From assembly GCA_008933995.1 (NCBI GenBank), contig WARS01000026.1, forward strand, positions 5,904,501 to 5,968,500: a stretch of 64,000 nt of DNA, given 5' to 3'. Position 1 is the stretch's first letter. Every line of letters starts with the position of its first letter. This stretch comes from Datnioides undecimradiatus. Its lineage: Eukaryota; Chordata; Actinopteri; Lobotiformes; Datnioididae. This document shows, in pieces, positions 1 to 12,324 of the stretch. The notes under the pieces are model-generated. The model worked only from the letters and a program-made list of their open reading frames with translations, was not told the origin of the DNA and did not search any database. Position numbers and translations under genes: made by a program.

Positions 1-1250
1 CCATAAAATCAGATTAATTTGAGGCTGGACGAGAAACCAGTGCCAGATGCTCCCTGCCAGCTTCTCTCTCTCTCCCCGTCCCTACCTCTCTCTACCTCTG
101 CATCTTATGCTCACACTTACACGCACAGGCACTCGTGCACGCGCATACACACAAAAGGTGTTGATGCAGAGAACAGAGGGGAGGATATGTGGTCCTTTGT
201 CTCAGTACATCTCGAGTGTATATGCATATCTGCTTCAGCTCTTGTGAAGATAAACACAGCTCCATCTCTCCGACCAGATCAATACTTCCTCTCGTTCTCC
301 GTCTGCACACATTCAGACTCGCTCCCCTTTTGTGTATGTGAGATAATGACCCACCAGCTACGCAGAGTTGATTTGTTTGCCCCAGCCTATAAAAGAATTT
401 CACACATTTAGACTGTAAAAATGTTGATGTCATATATAAATAATATCATATTTTATTCCTGACCGTGCTGTCGATTCTCCTCTCTGTGGGCATACGCAGC
501 ACTCACTCATTTGTATGTTCAGAGGAGGGAGACAAAAACAGAGGGTTGGCTGGTGTTTTCCTCATACATCTCTGTAAACATCTCAAACAACTGGTTACCC
601 AAGGTGCAGAGAGAGGAGTGCTTGTAAATTGCATGACAGTAGTGTGGGTACCAATTTTTTTTTTACCACTTTTCTTTCCACTTTCTGCGACATCTTTTTG
701 CAGTATTTGAAGAAAACTGAATATTTTTCGAGGACATGCTGCGTCAGGTGCCTTGGGTAGCAGGTCACTTGGAGAGACCACCCATCTAGTCAGCACCAGG
801 GTTTTGTATTTAATTGCATGGCAAAACATCAGCAACTAGCCTGTAAACAATCCTGAAAATCTAAATTATAATTTTATTCCACTTTTAAATTCATTTATCG
901 GTTCAGTCCCTGTTAATAAGTCTGCATGTATGATGCAGGTGTTCAAATGTCATATCACCATCGTAATAACACAGGCCATATGGGTAACACTGGTCTCACA
1001 ACAGTCAGACAATTTATTAGCTAAGAATTTACATTGTTTTTTCAGGCTCCCATATTTTTTGTGGATACTTTCTTCCTTTTTTGTTCTATATCTTACTTTA
1101 GAAGTATTGAAAATTACAATGTGATAAATACACCAGCAGATAGGGATGGCTTCTAAACCACCTACATGACATCATCTGAAATAATCATATGTCTAAGAAT
1201 ATATAATTTCACTGGGTTGAAGATGGGCTCTTATTTGGGTGCGCACTTCT
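1..1250. other. Non-coding, no gene seen
   Basis: CT-rich and CA-rich low-complexity DNA at 60-150, then AT-rich unique sequence. The short frames here have no recognisable protein content. Confidence 0.7.
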
Positions 1251-1254
1251 CCGT

Positions 1255-1490
1255 GCCCTGCACTGCCTACAGGTAGCAGCTCGAGTCTGATTCAAGTCAC
1301 TGCCACCCGCCTGATGTGCTGTGAATGGCGCATGCCTCCCAGCCTACAAACAGAACATGGTCAAACCATACACCAGAGCCTGCCCACCACGCTCCGCTAC
1401 TGCCAAACAGCTTGTTACTCCCTCACAAAGAAGAGGGTCCACCTACTACGCAACAAAATCCAGACTGTTAGGTGCTAAAATAGCTGAACA
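1255..1490 (+). pseudogene. LINE ORF2 C-terminal tail fragment, decayed
   Basis: The plus-strand frame contains QNMVKPYTRACPPRSATAKQL and a downstream KSRLL. This resembles the C-terminal tail of fish LINE ORF2 that I remember as DMVKPYTPARPLRSASAK followed by KSRLF. An upstream piece reading SSSLIQVTA lies in another frame, so at least one frameshift is present. It is bounded on the right by the TATC microsatellite. Identification is from memory of a common fish repeat. Confidence 0.68.
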
Positions 1491-1564
1491 TGATCCCCAT
1501 TGATAAAAATGAAAACTCTTCTGTTCACGTAGCCCTTTGGGCCATGAATTGTATCGTCATTGCT

Positions 1565-1650
1565 TATCTATCTATCTGTCTATCTGTCTATCTATCTGTC
1601 TATCTATCTATCTATCTATCTGTCTGTCTATCTGTCTATCTATCTATCTG

Positions 1651-1681
<31 letters not shown>
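1565..1681. repeat. (TATC)n/(TGTC)n interrupted tetranucleotide microsatellite
   Basis: About 29 tetranucleotide units alternating TATC and TGTC, followed by a T-rich tract to 1720. It creates long spurious YLSI-repeat frames on the plus strand. Confidence 0.97.
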
Positions 1682-1682
<1 letters not shown>

Positions 1683-1986
1683 CCTTCTGTCTTTTTTTTT
1701 CTTTTTTTCTCTTCTAAGTTCCTCTCAGTATTCAGCTGTGATATAGTGTGGACTAAATGAAGGAAAAGGTCAATTGCTGTTGTCAAGTAAACCCTTATCT
1801 GGATTTATGACAATCTGGCAGGGAGGGGATATGCAAGGAGAAGAGGGCCTCATTCTGCCCTCTGCATACACTGCTTCCTCGTCCAATTAACTACACACTT
1901 TAGCATGCTCACACACCCTTTGCACAAATATCCACATGTGCAATAACACACTTTTACTCTGTCTGTCTCTCTCTTTTTTGTCTCTG

Positions 1987-1993
<7 letters not shown>

Positions 1994-2017
<24 letters not shown>
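1994..2017. repeat. (CA)12 microsatellite
   Basis: Perfect dinucleotide tract following a CT-rich stretch. Confidence 0.95.
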
Positions 2018-2019
2018 AC

Positions 2020-4050
2020 CCTGTCTAATTAATGCAGGAACCTGCTGGCAACTGAGAGCTGACCTGAAAAGAACTCTCCTCTTTCCACTCTTTGCCTCTC
2101 TCTGTCTGCTCTTTCCCTTATCAAACTTTTTTTACCATTTTTTAAAATATGGGTTGACAGAAAGTGCAGCTACCTGTAACCTTAGCCATCAAATGTAGAT
2201 CTTGCATAGCTACCAGCAGCCAGATATTAGCTGTCTACTTTGAAAGGATTTCCCGATTCTTCTTTCCTGCTGTTTTTATCAAACAGGAAGCCCATGAATG
2301 CTCGTTCACATATGTATGTCTGTACATGTGCATTTTCTGTGTGTGCGTCTTTGAGTAAGTGTGTATTTGTGTCCATACTCCAGTAATTACCGCCAAGCAT
2401 CCCCCTGCTAGCCCCAGCAGTCCCCATTCTGCAGACTACATTACTGAACAAGCCATTTTTGTCCTTATATGGGCACATATTCCTTCTTCGTCTAACTCAG
2501 TTCTTTTCTCTGTGTATAGAAGTGTGTGTGTCTATTGCGTGTGTGTCTGTAGGTGTGTGTACGTGCATCGCATGTCTATGTCTCCTTGCTTGCATGTACA
2601 CATGTTTAACTTGGGGGGTACTTTTAATAAGGCTTTATGAAGAATGTGCACGTGTCCTTGACTGTGCATACATTTGTGCATGTGTCAGTGTTTGTGTGTG
2701 CGCCAGTCAGCAGGGTGATTTTTAAATCTTATTCTCCAGCCATCATCTATCTGATTATGTGATCCAAAGGGCAGAAGTTCTCCCTCATTTCCAGCTTGCA
2801 CTATAATGAAAAAGGCTCAGATTATGAAAATAACCCCCTCCTGCTGTCATCGACACACATCCACAGCACAAACGGGAGGGCCTTGATTTCTCCGTTCCCT
2901 GCTCAGTGTAGACTGCGCCTGTGGCCTGAAGGTCTGGTTAAAGATAGAGATGGAGATGGCAAACACATCGAAATTAGATCAGGATGATTAGATGCTGCAC
3001 TCGACTTCCACAGCGTTATTGAAGAACTCCTCTGACTGACACTTTCACTCTCTTCAGTTAGGCGAGATCAAGATGGAAGTAAATGATTACAGAGCCAGAA
3101 TTCCTGAAATTGTTAGAAAGAAAAATGAAGAGAACAGAGACCTCAAGAATAGCTGTTCGCTCAGTGCTGTCACTGATACGTGAGGAATGGAAATTAGACA
3201 TGAAACTGTTCTTAAAATATATTCCAGCTTATATGTGTTCCAGTCCCACCGCTACATTGTGCTCAAGCTGTTCGGCCATAGTTACATACTGATGGATCAA
3301 AGCTGCTTTACATTTTGTTTTATTTTGTACATATGGTCTTATTGTAACATTCCATCTCAGCATCACATTCACTTTGTATATGATATCTATCTTATAATCC
3401 AGTTTGTGTGCAGTTAGACACTAGAACTGTATTTCATGGTCCATGGTACCTGAGCGCAATGACAAACAAGTTAAATCTAATCCCCTGTAAATTCTCATAT
3501 GAAAGCAGGTATTGAAATAAAACAGGGATGTTATAAAACAGGCAAAGAGTGGGCTGAAATTATCTGCAGCCTATTGCTGTTATTTATGCGGTAAATCCAG
3601 AAACGATTCCATCAGAGTAATTTTTTTTTATTTTAAGAGGAATACCTGTTTTATCCACCTAAAACATTTTAATAACAAATATCAAAAAGGTATGCTTGAA
3701 TGCTTTTAATGTCAAAAAGTATCAGTATTATTAGACTGAATGCCACTACACATATATTTTGGTATTTTACAACACAAAAAGGTTTAGTTGCAAAACAAAG
3801 CCGCAACTTAAAATAGACTGGTAATTATTACATAAAATGCATAGCTTATGTAATAAAATGAGAAAATAAAACCTTTCTTCAGTTGTTTTCAACAATAACA
3901 GACTACAATGTGGATGAGCTCCGTGTTGCTTGTGAGTGAGTGGCAATTTGGCTGTGGTGCTGCCCTGGTTATACTTTGCCACACCATCGCTCCTTACTTA
4001 AGTGATAAAGAAGCTCCATACATGTGGATAACAGTTATGGCACAAACCCT
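2020..4050. other. Non-coding, no gene seen
   Basis: Mostly unique AT-leaning sequence with GT-rich patches at 2310-2370 and 2520-2720 that open short Cys/Val-rich frames. Nothing recognisable. Confidence 0.7.
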
Positions 4051-4053
4051 GTC

Positions 4054-4185
4054 AAATGATCCCAACTCACATGTTGAATCTCACATCTTACAGAACACTG
4101 AAAGCTGTCATTAAGATTGTAACCACTTTGTATTTCAGAGCCATATACATGTTGTTGATGGCACCATTATGGACTGCCTACTGCT
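4054..4185. repeat. Interspersed repeat, copy 1 (partner at 6.1 kb)
   Basis: AATGATCCCAACTCACAT, ACACTGAAAGCTGTC, TTGTAACCACTTTGTATTTC, AGAGCC and TGGACTGCCTACTGCTAG align in order to 6077-6176. This copy has an extra ATTAAGA-like insertion and a longer middle. Confidence 0.7.
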
Positions 4186-4981
4186 AGCCGGGATCATACC
4201 AATGACTGACTACCAGTGAGGTAATTGGCTAATGGTGGAGAGAGCATTGCTTAATTACTTCCTTTATTTGATGGGATTGGAAGCAGCACCGAGGTGACAT
4301 GCAGCTACATCATGCCGATCCTCTTAGTCAATTAGCCGGCCAAGTGAAAGGGAATGAATGGGAATGGAGGAGATGCATTAGTCTGTAGAGTGATGGTAAA
4401 CATCTTTTACCTGGAGACTAGGAGACAGAGTTTAATTCTGCGTATTTATGCATGCATGAACGCATGTTGTCTGCAACTTTCTCCCTTACTTTTTCCACCT
4501 GAAGGCGTCCAGTTTTCTCATACGCACACACACACAAATACACACTGTAATTTATGTAATCACGATGGCCTGTCTCTCCAACAATCACAGGAGAATCTTG
4601 GCAGCTTCCTGCGGCTAGAATAGAGATTGGACCCACTCAGTCAGTGAGAACTTTCCCGCATTGTTATTATGGAGCTGTCTGGGTAAGTGAGTGTGTATAG
4701 AGATAAAACTGAGCTGTATATTTTCCAGCTAGTTACACACACACGCACACACACATATATAAACGCACAAACATATTTTCTTGTTTATACTGTACAAGCA
4801 CAAATACACAGACACAGACAGTGGCACAGGCATAATGTAATGGCCTGTGGTCATATATCTCTCTTTGATGTGGACCCAGGGGACATAGATTTATGACTCT
4901 TGTCTCCACAATCACTTTTGGATTCAAAACTCTGTTGAGCACCGCACAGAGACTGCATGTGTGTGGCACAGTGGGCAGATT

Positions 4982-4996
4982 GGGGGGGGGGGGGGG
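4982..4996. repeat. Poly(G) run of 15
   Basis: Uninterrupted 15-G homopolymer; prone to sequencing and assembly length error. Confidence 0.95.
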
Positions 4997-5536
4997 TTGT
5001 ATGTGTCCTCATGTCAGAGCAACATATGCACATAACATATTGAGCTGCACATTATGTACCCACATTGAGATAGCTTCAGGAAATACTGTATGGATACTAA
5101 GTGATGGATATACTAGTGACTACCCAGAGACATTTGAAAGCGTTCTTCTGTGTAATGTCAATCTTGCACTATTTCACAATCAATTACTGTAGGCCACGTT
5201 ACTTAAAAGTTCTGTTTACATACTGCAGCTTATTTCTTTGCAACCATGAAATAAAAGTGAATAGACAATTAGTATAAAAATGATTGTTATACTATCACCA
5301 GTTGTAAGGTTCACCTCACTAGAACTAAAAAAGTCAAATTCAAGAGTCCAAGACAAGTTTCTAGGGTTGATTTAATTGTAAATGAGCGATAATTTTGGAC
5401 AATTTAGTTTGTGGTGCTGCTGAATGGTGTTTCACTATATATAGAGGTGTTTCCTCAGTGTTATGAATAGGATGGACAAAATATAAAATATCTGTGTATA
5501 TAATGCAATAAAATTCAGCAAATGAGTTGCCAGAAG

Positions 5537-5558
5537 TGTCTGTCTGTCTGTCTGTCTG
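5537..5558. repeat. (TGTC)n short tetranucleotide repeat
   Basis: About 5.5 units of TGTC. Confidence 0.9.
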
Positions 5559-6076
5559 AGTCAAGGGAGATAGTTGGTGTGGAAAGTGGGCGTACAAAGC
5601 CTAGGACTATGGTTTGCATCCTGAGTCCTGTCTGTTTGTGGGTTCAGGCAGAAAAGGCGCTTTGATGTACGTTAGAGAAAGATCATAGTTTTGTGTCATT
5701 CCTGTGTCTTTGGTGTCTACACCAAAATGTAATCTAGTTTGCTAAAAATGTACACTTATGTTATCTATTAATCAGATGAATGAACAGGAGACAACTACAG
5801 TCAAAAAGCGACATTGTTGTTGATAATAAATACAGTTTTTATAAATGTATACATTAAATAATGAATTCACATAGCTGTAATTTGCTGGAATTTCTTTTTT
5901 CCATATAGTTCTACTCATTTAAATGCCATGCTCATGGTCCTGAACAGTCTCAACAGTTCTGTTGAGGACTCTGTCATCTCTGTGGCGCTGTAAAGAGCTC
6001 TGTCCGTGGTCCTGAAAGTCTTTTCTCTGTGGTGGTTTGCAGTAACCCCCCTCTTCGGTTATTATAAGTTGACTTT

Positions 6077-6176
6077 TTGATGACCCATACACATATACTG
6101 TCTTGTACAAAACTGAAAGCTGTTGTAACCACTTTATATCTCAGAGGCATTAGGGACAGCATACTGCTGTACAGTA
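6077..6176. repeat. Interspersed repeat, copy 2 (partner at 4.1 kb)
   Basis: TTGATGACCCATACACATAT, TACAAAACTGAAAGCTG, TTGTAACCACTTTATATCTC, AGAGGC and GGGACAGCATACTGCTG match copy 1 in the same orientation about 2 kb away. Family unknown. Confidence 0.7.
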
Positions 6177-8208
6177 ACATGACTGACCACTAGACCACTG
6201 ATGGTTAGGATTAAAGATCATGGTTACAGTTAAATGAAGTGTCTAAAGTCAGTGCAGACCATGTAACAACAAAACCATGATCTCTCCTCCACCTTATGCG
6301 GGAAAACTATCTGGTTCTCACCTTAAATGTAAAACATATTTCAAGATGACGTAAACAAATGAAGGACATTGTCAGTAAACATTATCTTTTTTTCAGTATC
6401 AGTATTTTTTGTGATTTGGCAGATGCATTGATTAGCATAATCGTTTCTGTATATTCATAAAAAATGTAATCACGATGGCTTTATGTTTCTTTCAAACTCT
6501 ATTTGCTGTTATTTTGAAATAACCATAATTTCTGGAAGTCTGGGTCAGACTGAAAAGAAAGTGATAATGTGTTTTTACATGTCATGGTCTTGAAAATGAG
6601 CTGCCCTCCCTCTGTTAATCACTGACACTGGATGTGGCCTGTGTACACTCTCACAATACTACTGTAAACAGAGCAGCAACCCTCAAGAATACCCCACCTC
6701 CATCCCAGCAGTCTCACTTCAAGGGCTTAGAGAGAGGAGCCCCAGGGACAAATCTGGATTTAGCACTAACGCAGCTGCCCCAGGAATATTACCAACACAG
6801 GAAGCGCACACTTGTCTCAATCACATTCATATGCAGAAGGATTTATTTTTTCATTTAAGATTATGAAAGATTGTCTGAGCGTCTCAATAACAGGGTCTCA
6901 ACATAAGTAATCTCCTTTGAGGAGGGATAAAAAGAGGAGGAGACTGCTCGTATTTATGGCCAGTGGTTTACGTTAAAGCCTGGCATCATGGACCAGATGA
7001 CTGTGTGTGCACTTCCGGCCCCTGTGACTGAGTTCATAAAGCATCAACTGTGCATTTCAAGTGGATGCACAGCCAGTGTGTATAGCTCATTTAAGTGTGC
7101 ATGTCGCCGAGCCTGCCAGCCATAAATTAATGAATCAAGTTGAAAATGTCAAGGCAGGTCCCAGATCGCTCTGCTGTGGCTCAGCTGTGGAGCACTGTCA
7201 GCACCAGGCGACTAACCAATGGTAAGAGGCCTCACTCACAAAACAAACACACTCACAGACACACACACATGCACGCACACACACTCTGTCTGCCAAGTCT
7301 TCCCATTTCTCTTGTTATCAAAAAGGTCATTCTTGTCTCTTTTCCGCCTCTCGCTTCAGTGGGTGGTCAAATCTCTGCACTCCAGCCCCACTATGGGGGT
7401 GATTACTGCATGTGAGTGTTGCTGCATCGTTAGTATGTGCTGTATGTCTTCCTGACTTTTTCTACTTGTCTATGAAAATGTTCACTTCCTCCTGCAACAG
7501 CATTGACTTTCTGATTTCATATCCATCAGAGCCTTACATCACGCTTAGATCCATCATCCTACCGATACCACACAGATCTTCATTATTAGAAAGTTGGCAT
7601 GTGTATTCATATATGTGTATCCTTAAAAAGTAATCACAGCTGCAATAAGGGCGAAAAGGTGATAATCATCTCCTCTTCAGACTCATCACCACATCATCTT
7701 TCTTTGCCTTTCATCACCCTCTTCTCCTTTGTGCATGCCCGCAGCAACATGTGATTGATAAGGAGAGTATAAACAGCATGGCATGGATAACAGCTGAAGT
7801 TCATAAAGAACACCATGTACTGACATTGTTTGGAGGGTTTACAAAGACACAAGCACACACATGCTCAAACATACACATTGCAATCAGATTCTAATTATAC
7901 GGGTGTTCAGTAGCATGCAGTAATTTCCTGCCTCCCACTTGTTTGTATTGTTCATTTCTGAGCATGCATGTGGTACGGTGTGGTTCATTATAAGCATCAA
8001 GATCTTATAGAACAGACACACCGACTCCCCAAATTCAAATCACTAACTCACAATCGTTTAACTCGCTGAAAGGACATTTTTCTTATCCCAGCAGCATCAC
8101 TGCATGTGCAACCCAAACAGCTTTCCAACTCCTTAATCAATACTGTACCACTGTCATGAACACATATTTTTAAGTTACTGAAGCATGAGCCAACGATTTT
8201 CTAACATC

Positions 8209-8211
<3 letters not shown>

Positions 8212-8291
<80 letters not shown>
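8212..8291. repeat. (TG)40 microsatellite, longest perfect dinucleotide tract in the window
   Basis: About 80 bp of uninterrupted TG. Alternating purine-pyrimidine DNA of this length can adopt Z-form and is likely highly polymorphic. Confidence 0.98.
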
Positions 8292-8292
<1 letters not shown>

Positions 8293-10349
8293 CTTTACGC
8301 ACACCTAGATACAAACCCCTCTTTTGAATGTTCCACACGTGTACTGTATGTGGTTGGATTCTCACTTACATGCACAGGCTCATGCACATCTGTCAGTGGT
8401 GATGTGGCTAATGAAGCTCGCAGCAGTTAGTCATTGAGACAGACAAGCAGCACTCAATTATCTCCAAGACATCTTTGAGAACTGATGCACAGTCGTATAT
8501 CACAATTCACAGTTACCCCTATCTTTCTGTGTTTGCTGCTTCCATTTAACCTACCGTCACACAGGCTATTATTGCCCCACAGACACTAATATGCAAGTTT
8601 CAAGCAGCACAAAGTGGTAGGGTGTCCTTTTATCTTTAAAACATTTTCACTGTTGCTTTCATACATTTCCAGCACCTTTTATGCATTGGACCATTTTATA
8701 TGATTAAAAACATGTGAAGAAGGAAAGTGCAGAAGAAGAAAACATCTTACAACATTATGGCTTTCACCCCAGGATGTTGTTAAAGGTGCAGTCTTCACAT
8801 CTGGTTATTTGGGAGCCCACTAAAGATGTTTCAATTCATGATTGTATTCATAAGGCACTATTCAATTACTATGTGAGTCAGTGTTTAGAGGTGTGTGTGT
8901 AACATCTGAGTACTTTAACACTATGAGGGTTGTCTGTTTGCTCTGCAGAGAGACTCTTCACCTGCAGCAGCCTCATACTCATACTGTCTGTTATTCTGAC
9001 TACATAGAGCAATCAATTGATGGAATGACCCTCTTTGGATAGATGCCAATTATATAACAGTGTCCAACACCATATGATTCACAACTGATATAAATAATAT
9101 TGCTGTCTATTAGTCAGAGGTCCAGCTTTAGTGTTTCTTATGCCAGCAGCCCAGTCTGGGAGTTGAGATCCTCACAAGGAATTGGTCCTCTGAAGATACT
9201 TAGGGTCATGAACTGTCAGGATCCTATTTTGACAAGCACAAAATAAGAAAAAAGACTAAATTCTACCACAGAAAAATTATTTATTTTCCTGACTTTTCTC
9301 CAATAGTTGCTTCTTTTTTGACAGAAATACTGTACAGTTATACCCAGGCCTATAAAAAGTATTCAAAATAAACACTCTAGACGATTAATCTTTGACTGAA
9401 CTATTTGCAACTTTCAGCCTTTTAACTGGCACCACCTCAGATCTGCAGTAACATAAAATCATTTATTGAATAGCCTTTAGAGCACTGCTCATGATATGTG
9501 TACTTTAAGGTCATTTAATTTTTGGGACTCCATAATAACAAAACTGCTGGAACCATAGTCCAACAAATGTACCAGTTTTTATGTAGATATAGCAGATTGT
9601 CCAAGCCAGTGTTTCTTTGTGTATGTGGACAGTATTTGTTGCATTTTGTCTCATAGTGAACAGATGGAAGAAACTGGCAAAACCATTAAAAGTATCAAGT
9701 TGTTTCTCCCACAGATAACTGATGTTTGGGGCAGGGGAAGAGCACGGTTTTGCCACCTTTCTTTGCTGTCAGCCTCAGGGCCATATGCTGTAGGAATACT
9801 TCCTGTCGAGTGTGGTCTGTCTGAGACAGACTATGCACGTATATATTTTAGCTTCTGCTGTACTTCATATGTGTCCTAGGGCTGTGACTCAGCAGTGCAT
9901 AGCCTGGTTCCTGACAGTGGGGGAGTTCAGTATGACTGTACACAGTGCCAGAAGCTTCGGTTTATCATTTACCTCTTTGCCAGTCCCTATGGAATCCACA
10001 TCAAGCCTGAATTCACCTTGACAAGATTTCAAAACTCTTGAAAAAGTACACAGAGCTGAATGCAATCTGTGGAGTAAGAGTTCCATGGTCGAGGCTTCAG
10101 CTATGACACAGTACCGTACTCTGTCTATTGAAGTCAAATCAAGCATGCAACAAAAAGATCAAATAAAGGAATCAAATAATGTTTTCCCGAAGGAAAACAT
10201 CAGCAAACTAAAAACAGGACTTATTTTGACAGTTTGATTGAATGGTGGCATGACTGAGTTGGCATGCTGTTTGGACTTCTCTTAGCCTGAAGCAGGTAGG
10301 ATCATCAGGTAAAGTGCAGGAACAGATGCTTGACATGTGCATTGGGGCA

Positions 10350-10381
10350 ATGTTCTGATCACCAGATGTTCTGATCATCAA
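10350..10381. repeat. 16-bp tandem duplication
   Basis: ATGTTCTGATCACCAG is followed directly by ATGTTCTGATCATCAA, two units differing at two positions. Confidence 0.8.
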
Positions 10382-12081
10382 ATGAAATCGTACGACATAT
10401 TATCTAATATCTGCAGTCTTGACCTTTGTTTGTTTCCATGTTTGATGTTTTCCTGTTTAATTATTGATTAAAACAGATATTAACTCGTATTGGAATTCTG
10501 ACTTGCATGCATGTTACTGTGTTTAACTCATAATTTACACAGTCATCATCTGATTTAATGTTAATGGAGATGGCATTCATGTTGTTTGCCTCAATGACTA
10601 AAACATGTTTGCAGAGGTGGCCAGACTTCAGTTCCTTTAATTTTAAGATGTTTCCTTGTTTCCCCTCTGGCTAGAAAGAAGCCTGATGATGCATTTGTTT
10701 AAATAAATCTCTTTAACGGTGAAACAGACCTTTTAAAATCCTTTCAGAATTGTGCCTGATAACAGGGTGCTAAAAGGCTGGCCCAATAAAGAGTTAGTTA
10801 TCTAAGGCCAACAGATGACTTGCAGAAACAATGCTGATGACTGGGAGAAACAATTGCACACATACAAAAACGCACACATGCACACTTGCACACAGCAGGG
10901 TCTGAAGAAAATACTGTGGCTGCACTCTGGGAAAGTTCTCAAAACACATTAACATTTTACATTTTGGGCATTTAAGCTGGAGCTCATATCATGACTCACT
11001 TGAGACAAACACAGAGGCTCGAAGCTGTGAACTTGTTGAGTCTGGGTCATGCAGCTTGATTTAGCACCATTACGCCGAACCAAAATGTTGTTGCTGTTTT
11101 CACCTTGTCCTCTAAACCCCCGCTTTTAATGATCTCATAAGTCTTGCACTACATATTTACTGTAGTATCGTTTATGTATGTTTGGCCACCACCATGTTGA
11201 TGTCCACTGCTCTTACGAGGCTTTTGAGTTACACCCTTTAATAAGAAGGCGTTGTGGGAATTTTCCGTGTCTTGGCTCTTCTCCAGAATTATAAGCCCAT
11301 CCTCAGAGGTTGTGCAGTGATAAAGTTGTCAGCTGAATATTACCCACCCAGAGAGAATTTACTCCTTTTTATAAGTGTGTATGTGCGCATGTGTTTGCTC
11401 AGCCTTGTGGCTTGGTCATGACATTTATGTTGGGTATTATTGCCACATGCAGGCCTGTTGACTGACAAATGTTAATTACACTTTTTTCTTATATTTTTCT
11501 GTAATTTCTTTTTTAACTTCCTCTAACAGCATTTGTTAGATGTCTGCTCTCTGCTAATACTCCCCACGTAGGCACTTTTGAACAAGCACAGATGCACCCT
11601 TCATGACCTACATTCTTACCCCACATTTCCACCATTCTGCCCCAGAGACTTGCTCTCTCTGTGGGGGAAGTTCCAGGTTTTACCCTCCTTTTCTCCCTGG
11701 ATGTGTGCACTGCTCAATAGTGGTAAATACTGCACTACAACTGTCAATGATGGATGTTCACCACATAAAAGCTGTGTGTGTTTGTGTGTGAGTGTGTGTG
11801 TGGTCCCACACATGAAGTCTTTTATGGGGAGCATAGTGGGGCGGTATATGGAGTTTGTTAACCGCAGGCTGAGTGAGTCTCACCACTGCATGTGGATCAG
11901 AGTTTATGATGATTATAATAACAGTTACAGTAATAGCGTGTGGTAGATTAATATGCAATAAACAACCAGCCAAGTGCGGCTACATTCAGAGCAATCTTAT
12001 ATTTATTTAGTAATTATTCCAAGTTTGTTAGGCCAGCTTGGTTGTGTAGTTCCTCTCCTCCTCTCTTCTCCGTCTGTAAAC

Positions 12082-12313
12082 CAGTGGTTCTCCTACTTTT
12101 TCTGCCATGTCACCCATCAGAGGGCGTAAAAATTTTTTTATCAATCATTAACACTGATGTTGAATTTTAATGAAATAGTAGTCAGAATAGCGTCAGCAGT
12201 CTTTTGTTTATTGTCTCTACATAAATCATTCCTTTTCAGTTACTTGGTTTCATTCCATATTTCCCCCCACCGGTCATGGCAGTTGTATGGCACCCCCAGT
12301 TTGAGAACCGCTG
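12082..12313. mobile_element. hAT-type MITE with terminal inverted repeats
   Basis: The left end CAGTGGTTCTC (12082-12092) and right end GAGAACCGCTG (12303-12313) are inverted repeats with one mismatch, and match the classic hAT terminus CAGTGGTTCTCAAACT. The flanking 8-mers CTGTAAAC (12074-12081) and CAGTAACC (12314-12321) agree at six of eight positions, as expected of a worn 8-bp target-site duplication. The 232-bp interior is AT-rich with no transposase, so the element is non-autonomous. Confidence 0.85.
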
Positions 12314-12324
12314 CAGTAACCCCT

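Larger units (their letters stand above)
6180..12070. other. Intergenic, no gene seen
   Basis: Unique sequence plus CA/GT patches near 7230-7280 and 10855-10900, the (TG)40 tract at 8.2 kb and a 16-bp tandem pair at 10.35 kb. No recognisable exon on either strand. Confidence 0.65.

Noticed and set aside
1490-1760. YLSI/CLSV repeat proteins over the TATC array
   Set aside because: Translation of a tetranucleotide microsatellite in three frames.
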